The translations under genes were made by a program, and so were the position numbers. Of a stretch of 42,199 bases of DNA, positions 1 to 8,200 are shown in pieces (the stretch's first letter is position 1; every line of letters starts with the position of its first letter). The notes under the pieces were generated by a model. That model saw nothing but the letters and a program-made list of their open reading frames with translations. It was not told where the DNA came from and did no database searches. The stretch is from NCBI GenBank assembly GCA_031993545.1, contig DAMAHZ010000019.1:1-42199 (forward strand). Direction: 5' to 3'. The DNA comes from UBA1535 sp002323775. GTDB taxonomy: Bacteria; Bacillota; Clostridia; Tissierellales; Sedimentibacteraceae.

Positions 1-1
1 A

Positions 2-697
2 AACTTTTTTGGTGAGAGCAACTTACATTGTGTGTCTGACGTTGTTAACAGTGAAGGCGTATCTGATTGGCTTAATAACATAATGTTACTAGAGAATTCA
101 GATGATATATCCATTACATATACAAATTATAATAATATTAACTTAAGAGATTCGTTTTATGATATAACTGTTGTTAATGGTTATGATTATTTTGAAAATC
201 CAGAAGATGTAATAAGAAATGCTGTTAGAATGACCAAGGAGAATGGATTAATGGTATGTATCGGAAAAGAACAGCCTTTTCTTAACGATGCGTTCCAAAA
301 GATAATTGGAGATTATGATGTATATATATTTGATAACAACAACATAATTTTTACAAAATTATTAGAGGATAAAGATAAGTCAGAAGTAATTTCTGATTTA
401 AATAAAAACAAGCTTGAAAAAATTAGAGAAGATTTTGCAGATTTAGAAAATAAAATTGTTAAAATTGATATTTTGGATGAAAGTATCTTAGATAATATTA
501 TTTCAGATGTTAGTAAATTCCAAAAGCAGATATTAAAAGTCTATAAGTCTATGAATAATATTGATATAAAATTTGAGTTATCTGAGCTCAAAGAGGCATT
601 AATCAATTATAGAATTGTTAAGAATAATGATGGACAAAATTTGGATGAATATTTTATTAGGTGTAAGGAAAAATATTTTAAAATTCAGATTATTTGA
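2..697 (+). CDS. C-terminal part of an unidentified, possibly methyltransferase-like protein (5' truncated)
   Basis: The frame is open from the first bases of the window. A GTG at 32 is possible, but the frame continues upstream of it without a stop and no Shine-Dalgarno sequence precedes it, so I read this as the tail of a longer gene. The segment FYDITVVNGYDYFENPEDVI followed by TKENGLMVCIG resembles the post-motif-II part of class I SAM-dependent methyltransferases (a target-domain Asp, a helix, then a strand ending in Gly), but no SAM-binding GxGxG is inside the window. The last 110 residues are charged, Lys/Asp/Glu-rich and probably helical. The neighbouring glycosyltransferase suggests a surface- or flagellin-glycosylation cluster. 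That role is inference. Confidence 0.5.
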   Translation, partial: NFFGESNLHCVSDVVNSEGVSDWLNNIMLLENSDDISITYTNYNNINLRDSFYDITVVNGYDYFENPEDVIRNAVRMTKENGLMVCIGKEQPFLNDAFQKIIGDYDVYIFDNNNIIFTKLLEDKDKSEVISDLNKNKLEKIREDFADLENKIVKIDILDESILDNIISDVSKFQKQILKVYKSMNNIDIKFELSELKEALINYRIVKNNDGQNLDEYFIRCKEKYFKIQII

Positions 698-723
698 AAC
701 TAAAATAAATTACTAAATATTAT

Positions 724-771
724 TAATCCTCATGAAATTTATATTTATTAGATTTCATGAGGATTATTTTT
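724..771 (+). terminator. Rho-independent terminator
   Basis: A 15-bp inverted repeat (724-738 with 752-766, arms AATCCTCATGAAAT and its complement) is followed by a run of five T. It lies 26 bases after the stop of the truncated plus-strand gene and 50 bases beyond the end of the convergent glycosyltransferase gene, so it may serve both, although the T-run favours the plus strand. Confidence 0.85.
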
Positions 772-820
772 GTACTAGATAGTTAAAGTCATTTTTACAT
801 TTAGATATCATTTCAAGGTT

Positions 821-1888
821 TCATAATTTAATTTGCAATAATCTATCTATAGCAGGCTTGTACTCTGATTTTGCTGATAATTCGTAATATTTTTTGGATA
901 GCTGTAAATTTCCAGAAACCTCATACCATGTACCTAAATTGTAAGATGCCTTGAAGCTTCCACATCCGTATACGCCTTGGTGTTGCGGTATTTCTCCAAT
1001 TTCTAGGCATTTTAAGTAGCTTTTTTCTATTAGAGGAAGGTAATTTTGATATTTGACTATATCTGAAAGAATTAATCTCATATAGAAAATTCCACATAAA
1101 AAATTAAAATCCGCATATTTTTCTAAAATTAATTTTACCTCATCTATGATGTTTAATGCTTTTTCAAAGTCCTCAATTTCAATTAATGTATAAATATATT
1201 CTATAACACTATTTTTATAAAAGCTTGAGTTTTTGTTTGTTAGTTTATAAAATTCATCAAAATAGGTTACAGCTTCCTTAAATCTAGACATGTTTTTTAA
1301 GGTTATAGCTATTTGATAAAGAAGATAGCTGTCATTAGGCTTGTCCTTTAATTCATCCAATAGTATAGGTAAATTTCTATCACCCTTATTAGCTAAAAGA
1401 TATCCATCATGGTCAAAATTAAGCGGAAGATGAATAATTGGTAAATTGCTGTCAATTTGCTCATGAATTTTTCTTATAAAATGAATACCTTTAGGAATAA
1501 GTCTCGTCATATAGCCGATGCCATAGTTAATTTCATTATTATCCATATAAGAGCTTTTTATCTGTATAGCTCCTAATTGCTCTGTATTCTCTAAAAATTC
1601 CAATATATCCTGCCTGCTTCCCTGTGCCAAATATTCATCTGCATCCAATATCAAATTCCAATCACTATCTGATTTAGATAATGCAAAATTCCTTGCATCT
1701 GAAAAGTCATTTTTCCAAGTATAGTCAAAAACCTTAGCTCCAAAGGATAATGCTATTTCTTTTGTAGAATCGCTAGAACCGGTATCAGCGATAATTATAT
1801 CATCAACTAAGCTTTTAATACTTTCAAGGCAACGTGACAAGCAACGTTCTTCATTTTTTACTATCATAACCAAATTTAATGTTTTCAT
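821..1888 (-). CDS. Family 2 glycosyltransferase with C-terminal TPR-like repeats
   Basis: This 355-residue protein starts MKTLNLVMIVKNEE, the usual opening of GT2 enzymes, followed by DTGSSDST (nucleotide binding) near residues 35-42 and a DAD metal/nucleotide-sugar motif at 82-84 (LILDADEYL). From about residue 180 there are helical repeats of TPR type (for example YLLYQIAITLKNMSRFKEAV). This layout matches the SunT/TPR glycosyltransferases that modify peptides, flagellin or other surface proteins. A TTG 15 bases upstream keeps the frame open but lies inside the GGGAG ribosome binding site, so the ATG at 1888 is preferred. A consensus promoter and a 150-base leader precede it. The acceptor is unknown; the truncated upstream gene may belong to the same pathway. 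Confidence 0.85.
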   Translation of the reverse strand: MKTLNLVMIVKNEERCLSRCLESIKSLVDDIIIADTGSSDSTKEIALSFGAKVFDYTWKNDFSDARNFALSKSDSDWNLILDADEYLAQGSRQDILEFLENTEQLGAIQIKSSYMDNNEINYGIGYMTRLIPKGIHFIRKIHEQIDSNLPIIHLPLNFDHDGYLLANKGDRNLPILLDELKDKPNDSYLLYQIAITLKNMSRFKEAVTYFDEFYKLTNKNSSFYKNSVIEYIYTLIEIEDFEKALNIIDEVKLILEKYADFNFLCGIFYMRLILSDIVKYQNYLPLIEKSYLKCLEIGEIPQHQGVYGCGSFKASYNLGTWYEVSGNLQLSKKYYELSAKSEYKPAIDRLLQIKL

Positions 1889-1890
1889 AA

Positions 1891-1983
1891 TTATAACTCC
1901 CAATTTATTGCAAAACAGCCAAATGTTTTAAGACATTTGGCTGAAAACTTATAGTCACATTTAAGAAGTGACACATCTTTCAT
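1891..1983 (-). other. Possible 30-residue leader peptide, three cysteines
   Basis: Within the glycosyltransferase mRNA leader an ATG at 1983 opens a 30-codon frame ending just before the glycosyltransferase start. It encodes a short peptide whose second half has three Cys (KCDYK, KCLK, GCFA) and ends NWEL. A GAGAG lies about 10 bases upstream of the ATG. The second half overlaps a perfect 11-bp hairpin, so the reading frame may be a by-product of the hairpin. I cannot place it in any peptide family. Confidence 0.25.
1916..1943 (-). promoter_or_regulatory. Leader hairpin, attenuator-like
   Basis: A perfect 11-bp stem (CAGCCAAATGT with its complement, six-base loop) is followed on the minus strand by TTTTG. 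It sits between the sigma-A promoter at 2045-2073 and the glycosyltransferase start at 1888, so it lies inside the transcript, where a terminator would act as an attenuator. The four-base T-run is short, so termination would be partial at best. Confidence 0.5.
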
Positions 1984-2044
1984 AAATAATTTACTCTCAA
2001 AATGGTAAAATATTTTTATAAAAGTATCTCTAATCTTTGATAAA

Positions 2045-2073
2045 ATTATATGTAAAATCCAAGAGTATGTCAA
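2045..2073 (-). promoter_or_regulatory. Consensus sigma-A promoter for the glycosyltransferase gene
   Basis: On the minus strand TTGACA (2073-2068) and TATAAT (2050-2045) are separated by exactly 17 bases. Both hexamers are perfect. Predicted transcription start is near 2038, giving a leader of about 150 bases. Confidence 0.85.
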
Positions 2074-2178
2074 GAAATATTTTCTATTTACAAGTTTCTT
2101 ATGCCATACATTTATTATTTTATCATCTTTAAATATTACAAAAATTTAATGTTTTTATGCAGTTAAAAAAATTAAAAG

Positions 2179-2279
2179 TGGGTATATTATATTTATAAAG
2201 AATTCCCCCTCTATTTATTATATTTTGTTAGATTTTTTGTTTGTTGGGGTATGGGTATAATATGCTACTTATAAAGAAT
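2179..2279. repeat. Two imperfect direct repeats in the intergenic region
   Basis: TGGGTATA and TATAAAGAAT occur together twice, at 2179-2203 (7 bases apart) and at 2252-2279 (10 bases apart). The copies are 73 bases apart start to start. They lie between two minus-strand genes in a 506-base gap (1889-2394). The second copy contains a TATAAT on the plus strand without a convincing -35. A binding site or a degenerate duplication are both possible. Apart from the promoter, hairpins and this repeat I see nothing else in the gap. Confidence 0.4.
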
Positions 2280-2283
2280 CTAC

Positions 2284-2325
2284 AAAAAAACCAGTCAAGT
2301 GCTAAAAACATTTGGCTGGTTTTTA
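2284..2325 (-). terminator. Bidirectional terminator downstream of the DUF2935 gene
   Basis: Stem 2290-2301 with 2309-2320 (ACCAGTCAAGTG against CATTTGGCTGGT, 12 bp with two G-U pairs) is flanked by runs of A on the left and T on the right, so it can terminate in either direction. The adjacent minus-strand gene ends at 2395. Its right arm shares ACATTTGGCTG with the leader hairpin at 1916-1943. Confidence 0.75.
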
Positions 2326-2394
2326 TTATACCCAAATATTTAATTTTTAGTAGATAAGTAGTTTAAATAATTTTTCACAATTTTAGCAATTTAC

Positions 2395-3288
2395 CTAAGT
2401 ATTTAATATTCTAAAATAGTGATTTGCTTCTCTTAGAACGTGGTCTGCTAAAAGAGGCAGTATTATAGACCTTATTTTACATTCAACTATTCCTTGTACG
2501 CCCGATGTCTTGAATTTTATGTATTTTGCTGTTTCTGCAATGGTTTCACTTGTTACAGTTCCCATGCTTGCTTCTGTTGCTGTTCTAGCTTCCTCTAATA
2601 GTTCTTTGTACTCATTTGCAAATTCATTAGCTACAGAGATTAGCTCTCCCTGCGTTGGGTCGAGTAATCCACGTATGAACTCAGCGTGTTCCATCATGAT
2701 TTGATTCCAGAATAATTCTACCTGTTTAATATCCATACTGTTGATATCCATGTCATTTTGCAGCATACATACATATTGTCTGTATAGTTTTGCTTCACGT
2801 ATTATGTGTTCAATTAGCAGCGGATAATTAACAGTGAATATACAGCAATTTAATACATCATTTAAAATTCTTTCTTTAAAATCAATCAAGCCATCTAATA
2901 AATTTATAGCGGCATCGTTTAAGCAAGAAACATTTGAGGATATGTCCGGCATTTTTTTACACGGATCGCATTTTATCTCTCTTAACTCCATGCAAGTTAT
3001 ATTAGTATCAATTTTTATTCCTGTGAATTCTTCAGTTTTCTTTTCAGCATCTAATGTATAGTTTGTTACAATTTCCCCTGAATTTAAAACCTCTGGACTA
3101 ACTACACAGTTGCTCAATTTAACAGCATCTGATAACAGCTTTTCAAATTGTCCTTTGTACCACATAGCTTCTTTAATATAACAGCTTTGTGTAGGCATAA
3201 ATCCAGCACGCAAAAATAGTGCATGCTCTTTCATAATTCTAGCAAAAAATAAATGTAGCTCAAGTGATGATTTGATATAGTCTTGCAC
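2395..3288 (-). CDS. DUF2935 protein (duplicated helical-bundle domain)
   Basis: The N-terminal SLELHLFFARIMKEHALFLRAGF and the second half (ELFWNQIMMEHAEFIRGLLDPTQ) are the two repeats of the DUF2935 family, a ferritin-like four-helix fold found in Bacilli and Clostridia. Each repeat keeps an EH pair (KEHALF, MEHAEF), and a third histidine-rich helix (DHVLREANHYF) closes the protein, so metal binding is plausible but unproven. There are five Cys between residues about 100 and 150, including KCDPCKK. The frame extends to a TTG at 3300, but that codon overlaps GGAGG; the GTG at 3288, five bases after GGAGG, gives the family's usual N-terminus (V/M-x6-SLEL). It lies downstream of the Ldh2 gene on the same strand, 108 bases apart. 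Function unknown. Confidence 0.8.
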   Translation of the reverse strand: MQDYIKSSLELHLFFARIMKEHALFLRAGFMPTQSCYIKEAMWYKGQFEKLLSDAVKLSNCVVSPEVLNSGEIVTNYTLDAEKKTEEFTGIKIDTNITCMELREIKCDPCKKMPDISSNVSCLNDAAINLLDGLIDFKERILNDVLNCCIFTVNYPLLIEHIIREAKLYRQYVCMLQNDMDINSMDIKQVELFWNQIMMEHAEFIRGLLDPTQGELISVANEFANEYKELLEEARTATEASMGTVTSETIAETAKYIKFKTSGVQGIVECKIRSIILPLLADHVLREANHYFRILNT

Positions 3289-3407
3289 AATAACCTCCAA
3301 ACTCTAACCGTTTCTTACGGCATAAAAAATCATTATTATAAACTACATTTAGTATATGTGTATCTTTTATTTTTGATTATAATACTAAACTTGAATTAAA
3401 AGCCATG

Positions 3408-4505
3408 CTAAAAATTATATCCAAGATTATATTTATCATTTAACTCATTTATTTGCTTAATCAGAACATCATTCATAGGTACACCTTTGTCTTTTCTATA
3501 TTGATAAGTCAAATATTCCTTTTCTCCGGCAGTATAAATTCTATTCTCTCCAGGTGCTTTTTTAGAAGCCCTTAGTTCTCTTAGTATGTCTCCTGTTTGT
3601 TTTCTGAATTTATCAACTTCTACAAAATTTTCGATATTGATTGCTATAAAGAAATGTCCTAATTTATATGGCTTCTTATTTCCATTTTCGTCTATGTCGG
3701 TTAAAGCCTTCATGAATGGACCTAAATGCAGTGCGGAAGACAATATTTCAACTACTGTCGCATATCCGTAGCCCTTATAGCCTGCTAACTCCTCTCCAAA
3801 TCCTCCAAGTGGAGTCAATGCAGCCTTTCCTTTTGTTAAATCGATTAAAACCTGTTTAGTATCAGTTCTTACATTGCCCTCATCGTCTATAACCCAACCT
3901 TCTGGAAGTGGCTTATTTTCTCTGTCATATTTTTCAATCTTTCCTCTTTGAGACGTTGATGTAGCACAGTCAAGTAAAAAATCAAATTCTTCATCAGTAG
4001 GTATTGCAAAGGTAAGAGGGTTTGTACCTAACATATTTTCTACTCCAAATGTGGGTGCTATTGAAGGTCTAGCATTTGTTCCTGTTATGCCTATCATACC
4101 TTTCTTTGATGCCATGAGTGGATAATATCCTGCAAATCCATAATGTGATGAATTTTTTACCGTTACCATTCCCATTCCGTAGATTTTTGCTTTTTCTATA
4201 GCAATTTCCATAGCTCTTTTACTGACAACATGTCCCATACCGTCATTAGCGTCCAATATGGCGGTTGTTGGGCTTTCCTTAATAATATCAATCTTTGTAA
4301 CAGGATTTAATATACCTGCATTGATTCTATCTACATAGATAGATTTGAATCTTCCTACACCGTGGGAATCAATGCCGAGTTTGTCTGACATGATAAGTAC
4401 ATCTGCAATAATTTCAGCCTGTTCTTTGGGAGTACCAAGCTTAACAAAGGTATCCTCCATAAATTTTTCTAATAAATCAAAACTAATATACCTAGTATCA
4501 CTCAT
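3408..4505 (-). CDS. Ldh2 family malate/L-lactate-type NAD(P)-dependent dehydrogenase
   Basis: The 365-residue product matches the Ldh_2 family (malate, sulfolactate, ureidoglycolate and related dehydrogenases, unrelated to the classical Rossmann LDH/MDH). Visible motifs are DSHGVGRF (46-53, with His48), VKNSSHYGFAGYY (116-128, with His121), TGTNARPS (nucleotide-binding loop), NPLTFAIP and the Gly-rich GGFGEELAGYKGYGYA. Length is typical. The reaction is oxidation of a 2-hydroxy acid to a 2-oxo acid with NAD(P)H formation, or its reverse. Substrate specificity cannot be read from the sequence. The ATG at 4505 follows AAAGGA at about 12 bases. A promoter with a 14-bp palindrome lies upstream, and the DUF2935 gene follows. 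Confidence 0.88.
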   Translation of the reverse strand: MSDTRYISFDLLEKFMEDTFVKLGTPKEQAEIIADVLIMSDKLGIDSHGVGRFKSIYVDRINAGILNPVTKIDIIKESPTTAILDANDGMGHVVSKRAMEIAIEKAKIYGMGMVTVKNSSHYGFAGYYPLMASKKGMIGITGTNARPSIAPTFGVENMLGTNPLTFAIPTDEEFDFLLDCATSTSQRGKIEKYDRENKPLPEGWVIDDEGNVRTDTKQVLIDLTKGKAALTPLGGFGEELAGYKGYGYATVVEILSSALHLGPFMKALTDIDENGNKKPYKLGHFFIAINIENFVEVDKFRKQTGDILRELRASKKAPGENRIYTAGEKEYLTYQYRKDKGVPMNDVLIKQINELNDKYNLGYNF

Positions 4506-4575
4506 TATAACACCAATCCTTTCTTTATTATTGCAAAATTAAGAATGAATATGTCAAATCTATAATGTTTTTATA

Positions 4576-4606
4576 TTAGTATATACTAAATTGTGAATTT
4601 TGTATA
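4576..4606 (-). promoter_or_regulatory. Probable promoter with operator palindrome for the Ldh2 gene
   Basis: On the minus strand TATACA (4606-4601) and TATACT (4583-4578) are 17 bases apart. The -10 lies inside a perfect 14-bp palindrome, TTAGTATATACTAA (4576-4589), placing a possible repressor site over the promoter. ATTTAGTATAT from this site recurs upstream of the DUF2935 gene near 3349-3359. Confidence 0.45.
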
Positions 4607-4676
4607 TAGTAGTTTAACGTTGAAAATAAAAATTAGCTTATAGTAAAAAGTCTCATTACATAAAATTCTGGGGTAT

Positions 4677-4718
4677 AAAAAAATCAACCGCTAGTTATTC
4701 AAAACATCGGTTGATTTT
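4677..4718 (-). terminator. Rho-independent terminator of the DUF3243 gene
   Basis: Inverted repeat AAAATCAACCG (4680-4690) with CGGTTGATTTT (4708-4718); read on the minus strand it is followed by a run of seven T. It sits five bases beyond the stop of the DUF3243 gene and separates it from the Ldh2 gene. Confidence 0.88.
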
Positions 4719-4722
4719 CAAT

Positions 4723-4974
4723 TTATGCCCTAATAAGTCTAAGCAATGTTTTGGTTAAAACATTCTTTTCTTCCTTATCAGCATTCTTCCACATATCATA
4801 AAATAGCTTTTCTGACTCTGTATCCGGAGAAGTTGTTAATACTGTAAAGCTAATTATTGATTTCGCCATCTTTTCAAGAATTGAATCAGGCATATTAGAT
4901 TTTTGCGAATAATCTATCGCTTTATTTAGCTTTTGTTTCCATTTTTTGGTATCTATATATATTTTCGGGAACAT
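4723..4974 (-). CDS. DUF3243 family small protein
   Basis: This 83-residue protein follows the DUF3243 pattern: a W at the start of a helix (KKWKQKLNKAIDYSQ), a short M/G-S/P-D turn (NMPDSILEKMAKSI), a TSPDTESEKLFYDMW segment matching the family's P.n.Ee..l.dlW, and a final EEK-rich helix (ADKEEKNVLTKTLLRLI). The family is small, helical and of unknown function in Bacilli and Clostridia. AAAGGAG lies six bases before the ATG. It is a single-gene transcript with its own terminator, divergent from dnaE. Confidence 0.7.
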   Translation of the reverse strand: MFPKIYIDTKKWKQKLNKAIDYSQKSNMPDSILEKMAKSIISFTVLTTSPDTESEKLFYDMWKNADKEEKNVLTKTLLRLIRA

Positions 4975-5291
4975 AGTTACTCCTTTCGTTTTATTTATAA
5001 TTAATTTTAAATTCTATAATTATGACTATACGCCGACTTCATAAGAACTCTAGTTTCTCTTTAAAAGAGAGGCTAGCTATTTACGCATAGAGCTGAGTCT
5101 ATTTTTTCCTTATTATGACTTCCTTATGTCTTATTTATATGCAAAAATTTTTATGTACATGCCTAATATAAGCCTATATTAACTTAAATATATTTTTTAC
5201 TGAACGAATAAAAATATTCAAAATATTTGTATTTTTTTAATTTGTAAATTTTAAGAAATAGTGTTAAAATATCTTTTAAGAGGAGACTACT
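4975..5291. other. Intergenic region between divergent DUF3243 and dnaE genes, with a structured block
   Basis: This 317-base gap holds the dnaE promoter near its right end and an unusually GC-richer block at 5036-5100. Within that block, 5050-5060 pairs with 5066-5076 (11 bp with two G-U), a GACTT/GAGTC closing pair (5036-5040 with 5095-5099) is possible, and a TATTTTTT run follows on the plus strand. It could be a leader of the DUF3243 mRNA on the minus strand or a short plus-strand terminator. I do not recognise it as a known riboswitch. Confidence 0.4.
5242..5270 (+). promoter_or_regulatory. Predicted sigma-A promoter of dnaE
   Basis: TTGTAA (5242-5247) and TAAAAT (5265-5270) are separated by 17 bases. 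Predicted start is about 5277, giving a very short leader that carries AGGAG at 5281-5285, six bases before the ATG. Confidence 0.6.
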
Positions 5292-8200
5292 ATGGATAAT
5301 AAAAACTTTACTCATTTACATGTACATACTGAATACAGTCTGCTTGATGGCGCTGCTAGGATAAAGGAGCTTGTTAAAAGGACTAAGGAGCTTGGCATGG
5401 AGAGCATTGCCATAACTGACCATGGAGTTATGTATGGTGTTGTTGAATTTTATAAACAGGCTAAAAATGAAGGTATAAAGCCTATACTTGGATTTGAAGC
5501 TTATATATCAGAAAGAACTATGTATGATAAGGACTCTCAAAAAGATAAGGGGCAGTATCATCTTGTTTTGCTTGCAGAAAATAATGAGGGACTTAAAAAT
5601 ATAATGAAAATTTGCTCTGCCGGCTTTGTTGATGGTTTTTATTATAAACCACGTGTAGATTATGAGCTGTTAAGAAAACACAGCAAGGGTATAATAGCTT
5701 TGAGTGCTTGTATAGCGGGTGAAGTTCAAAATCTTATACTTAACAACGATTATGAAAAAGCCAAAGAAAAGGCTTTGCTATATGAAAACATATTTGGTAA
5801 AAATAATTTCTTTTTAGAAATGCAGGACCATAACATGAACGAGCAAAAAATTATTAACAAGGGTCTTTTAATGATGTCAAAGGAGCTTGATATACCTTTA
5901 GTTGCCACGAATGATGTTCATTATATAAATAAAGAAGATGCCAGGTTTCACGATGTTTTGCTATGTGTTCAGATGCAAAAAACCATTGATGAAGACAGAA
6001 TGAAATTCCCTTCAGATGAATTTTACTTAAAGAGCTATGAGGAAATGTCAGAGCTTTTCCCAATGGAGGCAATTGAAAATACTCTGAAAATCTCCGAACG
6101 CTGCAATGTAGAGCTTGATTTTAATACAGTCCATCTACCAGAGTTTAATGTTCCGAAAAATTACAGCAAAAGCTCATATTTTAGAGAGCTGTGTCAAACC
6201 GGACTAAGCGAAAGATATGATATTATAACTAAGGAAATTCAGGATAGACTAGATTACGAAATATCTATTATTGAACAAATGGGGTACATAGACTACTTTC
6301 TGATTGTTTGGGATTTTATAAAATATGCAAAAGACAATAAAATTATGGTAGGACCGGGCAGAGGCTCAGGTGCAGGAAGTATAGTTGCATATTCGCTAAA
6401 AATAACAGGTGTAGACCCTATAAAATACAATTTATTCTTTGAGCGTTTTTTAAATCCTGAAAGAATTAGTATGCCTGATATAGATATTGATTTTTGCTAT
6501 GAGAGACGAGAAGAAGTCATAGATTATGTAACAAAAAAATATGGAGATCAAAGAGTTGCACAGATTATAACTTTTGGTACAATGGCAGCAAGAGCTGCTA
6601 TAAGAGATGTTGGCAGAGCTTTGAATGTACCATATAGTGAGGTAGATGCAATAGCTAAAAGAATTCCTATGACTATAGGTATGAGCTTATCTAAGGCTTT
6701 AGAAATCGATAAGGATTTAAGGGAAATAGCTGAAAATAATTATAGGGTAAAGGAGTTAATAGAGATATCATTAAAGCTAGAGGGATTGCCACGACATTCC
6801 TCTACTCACGCAGCAGGAGTTTTGATATCTAAGGAGGAAGTAACTGAATATGTTCCGCTTTCAAGAAACAAGGACATAATCACAACTCAATTTAATATGG
6901 TTGAGCTTGAAGAACTTGGACTTTTGAAGATGGATTTTTTAGGACTAAGGACATTGACAGTTATACAGGATTCTGTAAATTTAATTAAAAAAAATCATAA
7001 TATAAACATAGATTTTGATAAATGCAGTTATGATGATGAAAATGTATATGAGATGTTTTCTCATGCTGATACATTAGGGATTTTTCAATTTGAAAGCTCT
7101 GGTATGCGTTCGTTTTTAAAGGAATTTAAGCCTAAAAAATTTATGGATATCGCAGCTGCCAACGCCTTATATAGACCCGGACCTATGGGGCAGATACCTG
7201 TATATGTTAAAAATAGCCAAAATCCCGAGCAAGTAAAGTATTTACATCCGCTGCTTGAGGAGTCTTTAGGCGAAACCTACGGATGTATGGTTTATCAAGA
7301 GCAGGTTATGCAGGCTGTACGAGATATTGCGGGCTTTTCTATGGGACGTTCTGACCTTCTGAGACGTGCTATGGGTAAGAAAAAGATGAAGATAATGCTT
7401 GCAGAAAGAGAGCATTTTATTCACGGAAAATTGGACGATAATGGAAACGTAGAAATAAAAGGAGCAATTAGAAATGGTGTAAGTGAAAAAACTGCAAATG
7501 ATATATATGATTTGATGATAGAATTTGCAAATTATGCCTTTCCAAAGGCTCACTCTGTAGCGTATGCGATGCTTGCATATCAAACGGCATACCTCAAATA
7601 CTATTATCCTGTTGAATATATGGTATCATTGATAACAAGCATAATGGGCAGTTCAAATTCTGTTGCTCTGTATATAAGAGAATGTAAGAGACTTGGAGTT
7701 AAGATATTGCCTCCGGATATAAACGAGAGTGAGGATAAATTTACAGTAAGTGATGGTAAGATAAGGTTTGGACTTAAAGCAATAAAAAACGTAGGAACAA
7801 ATGTTATCGCCGAAATATCAAGAGTAAGAGAAGAAAAAGGTAAATTTAATTCATTCACTGATTTTTGCCAAAAGCTTGACAGCTTAGCGCTTAATAAAAG
7901 ACAGATAGAATCTTTGATAAAATGCGGGGCATTTGATTCGTTAGGATATAAAAGAAAACAGCTGCTGCAAGGATTTGAGGATATTGTGGACGGAGCCTTA
8001 TATCAAAAAAGAAGAAGTGTAGAGGGGCAACTGTCAATGTTTGAGGGTGAAATAGCCAAGGAAATTGACAAAGAAAATATTCTAAACACTGAAAATATCC
8101 CGGATAATGGAGAATTTACGAGCAAGCAAATACTATCAATGGAAAAAGAAATGTCAGGGATATATCTAAGTGGACATCCGTTATCAGAATATGAGGCTTT

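Noticed and set aside
1886..1903. A TTG start adding five residues to the TPR glycosyltransferase.
   Set aside because: The TTG lies within the GGGAG ribosome binding site of the downstream ATG.
2281..2340. A second LKTFG-like peptide resembling the one in the glycosyltransferase leader.
   Set aside because: The frame has a stop just upstream and no start codon; the likeness comes from the shared terminator-stem sequence.
7266..7583. Long minus-strand frames inside dnaE.
   Set aside because: They are antisense to a well-conserved polymerase, have no ribosome binding site and no recognisable domain.
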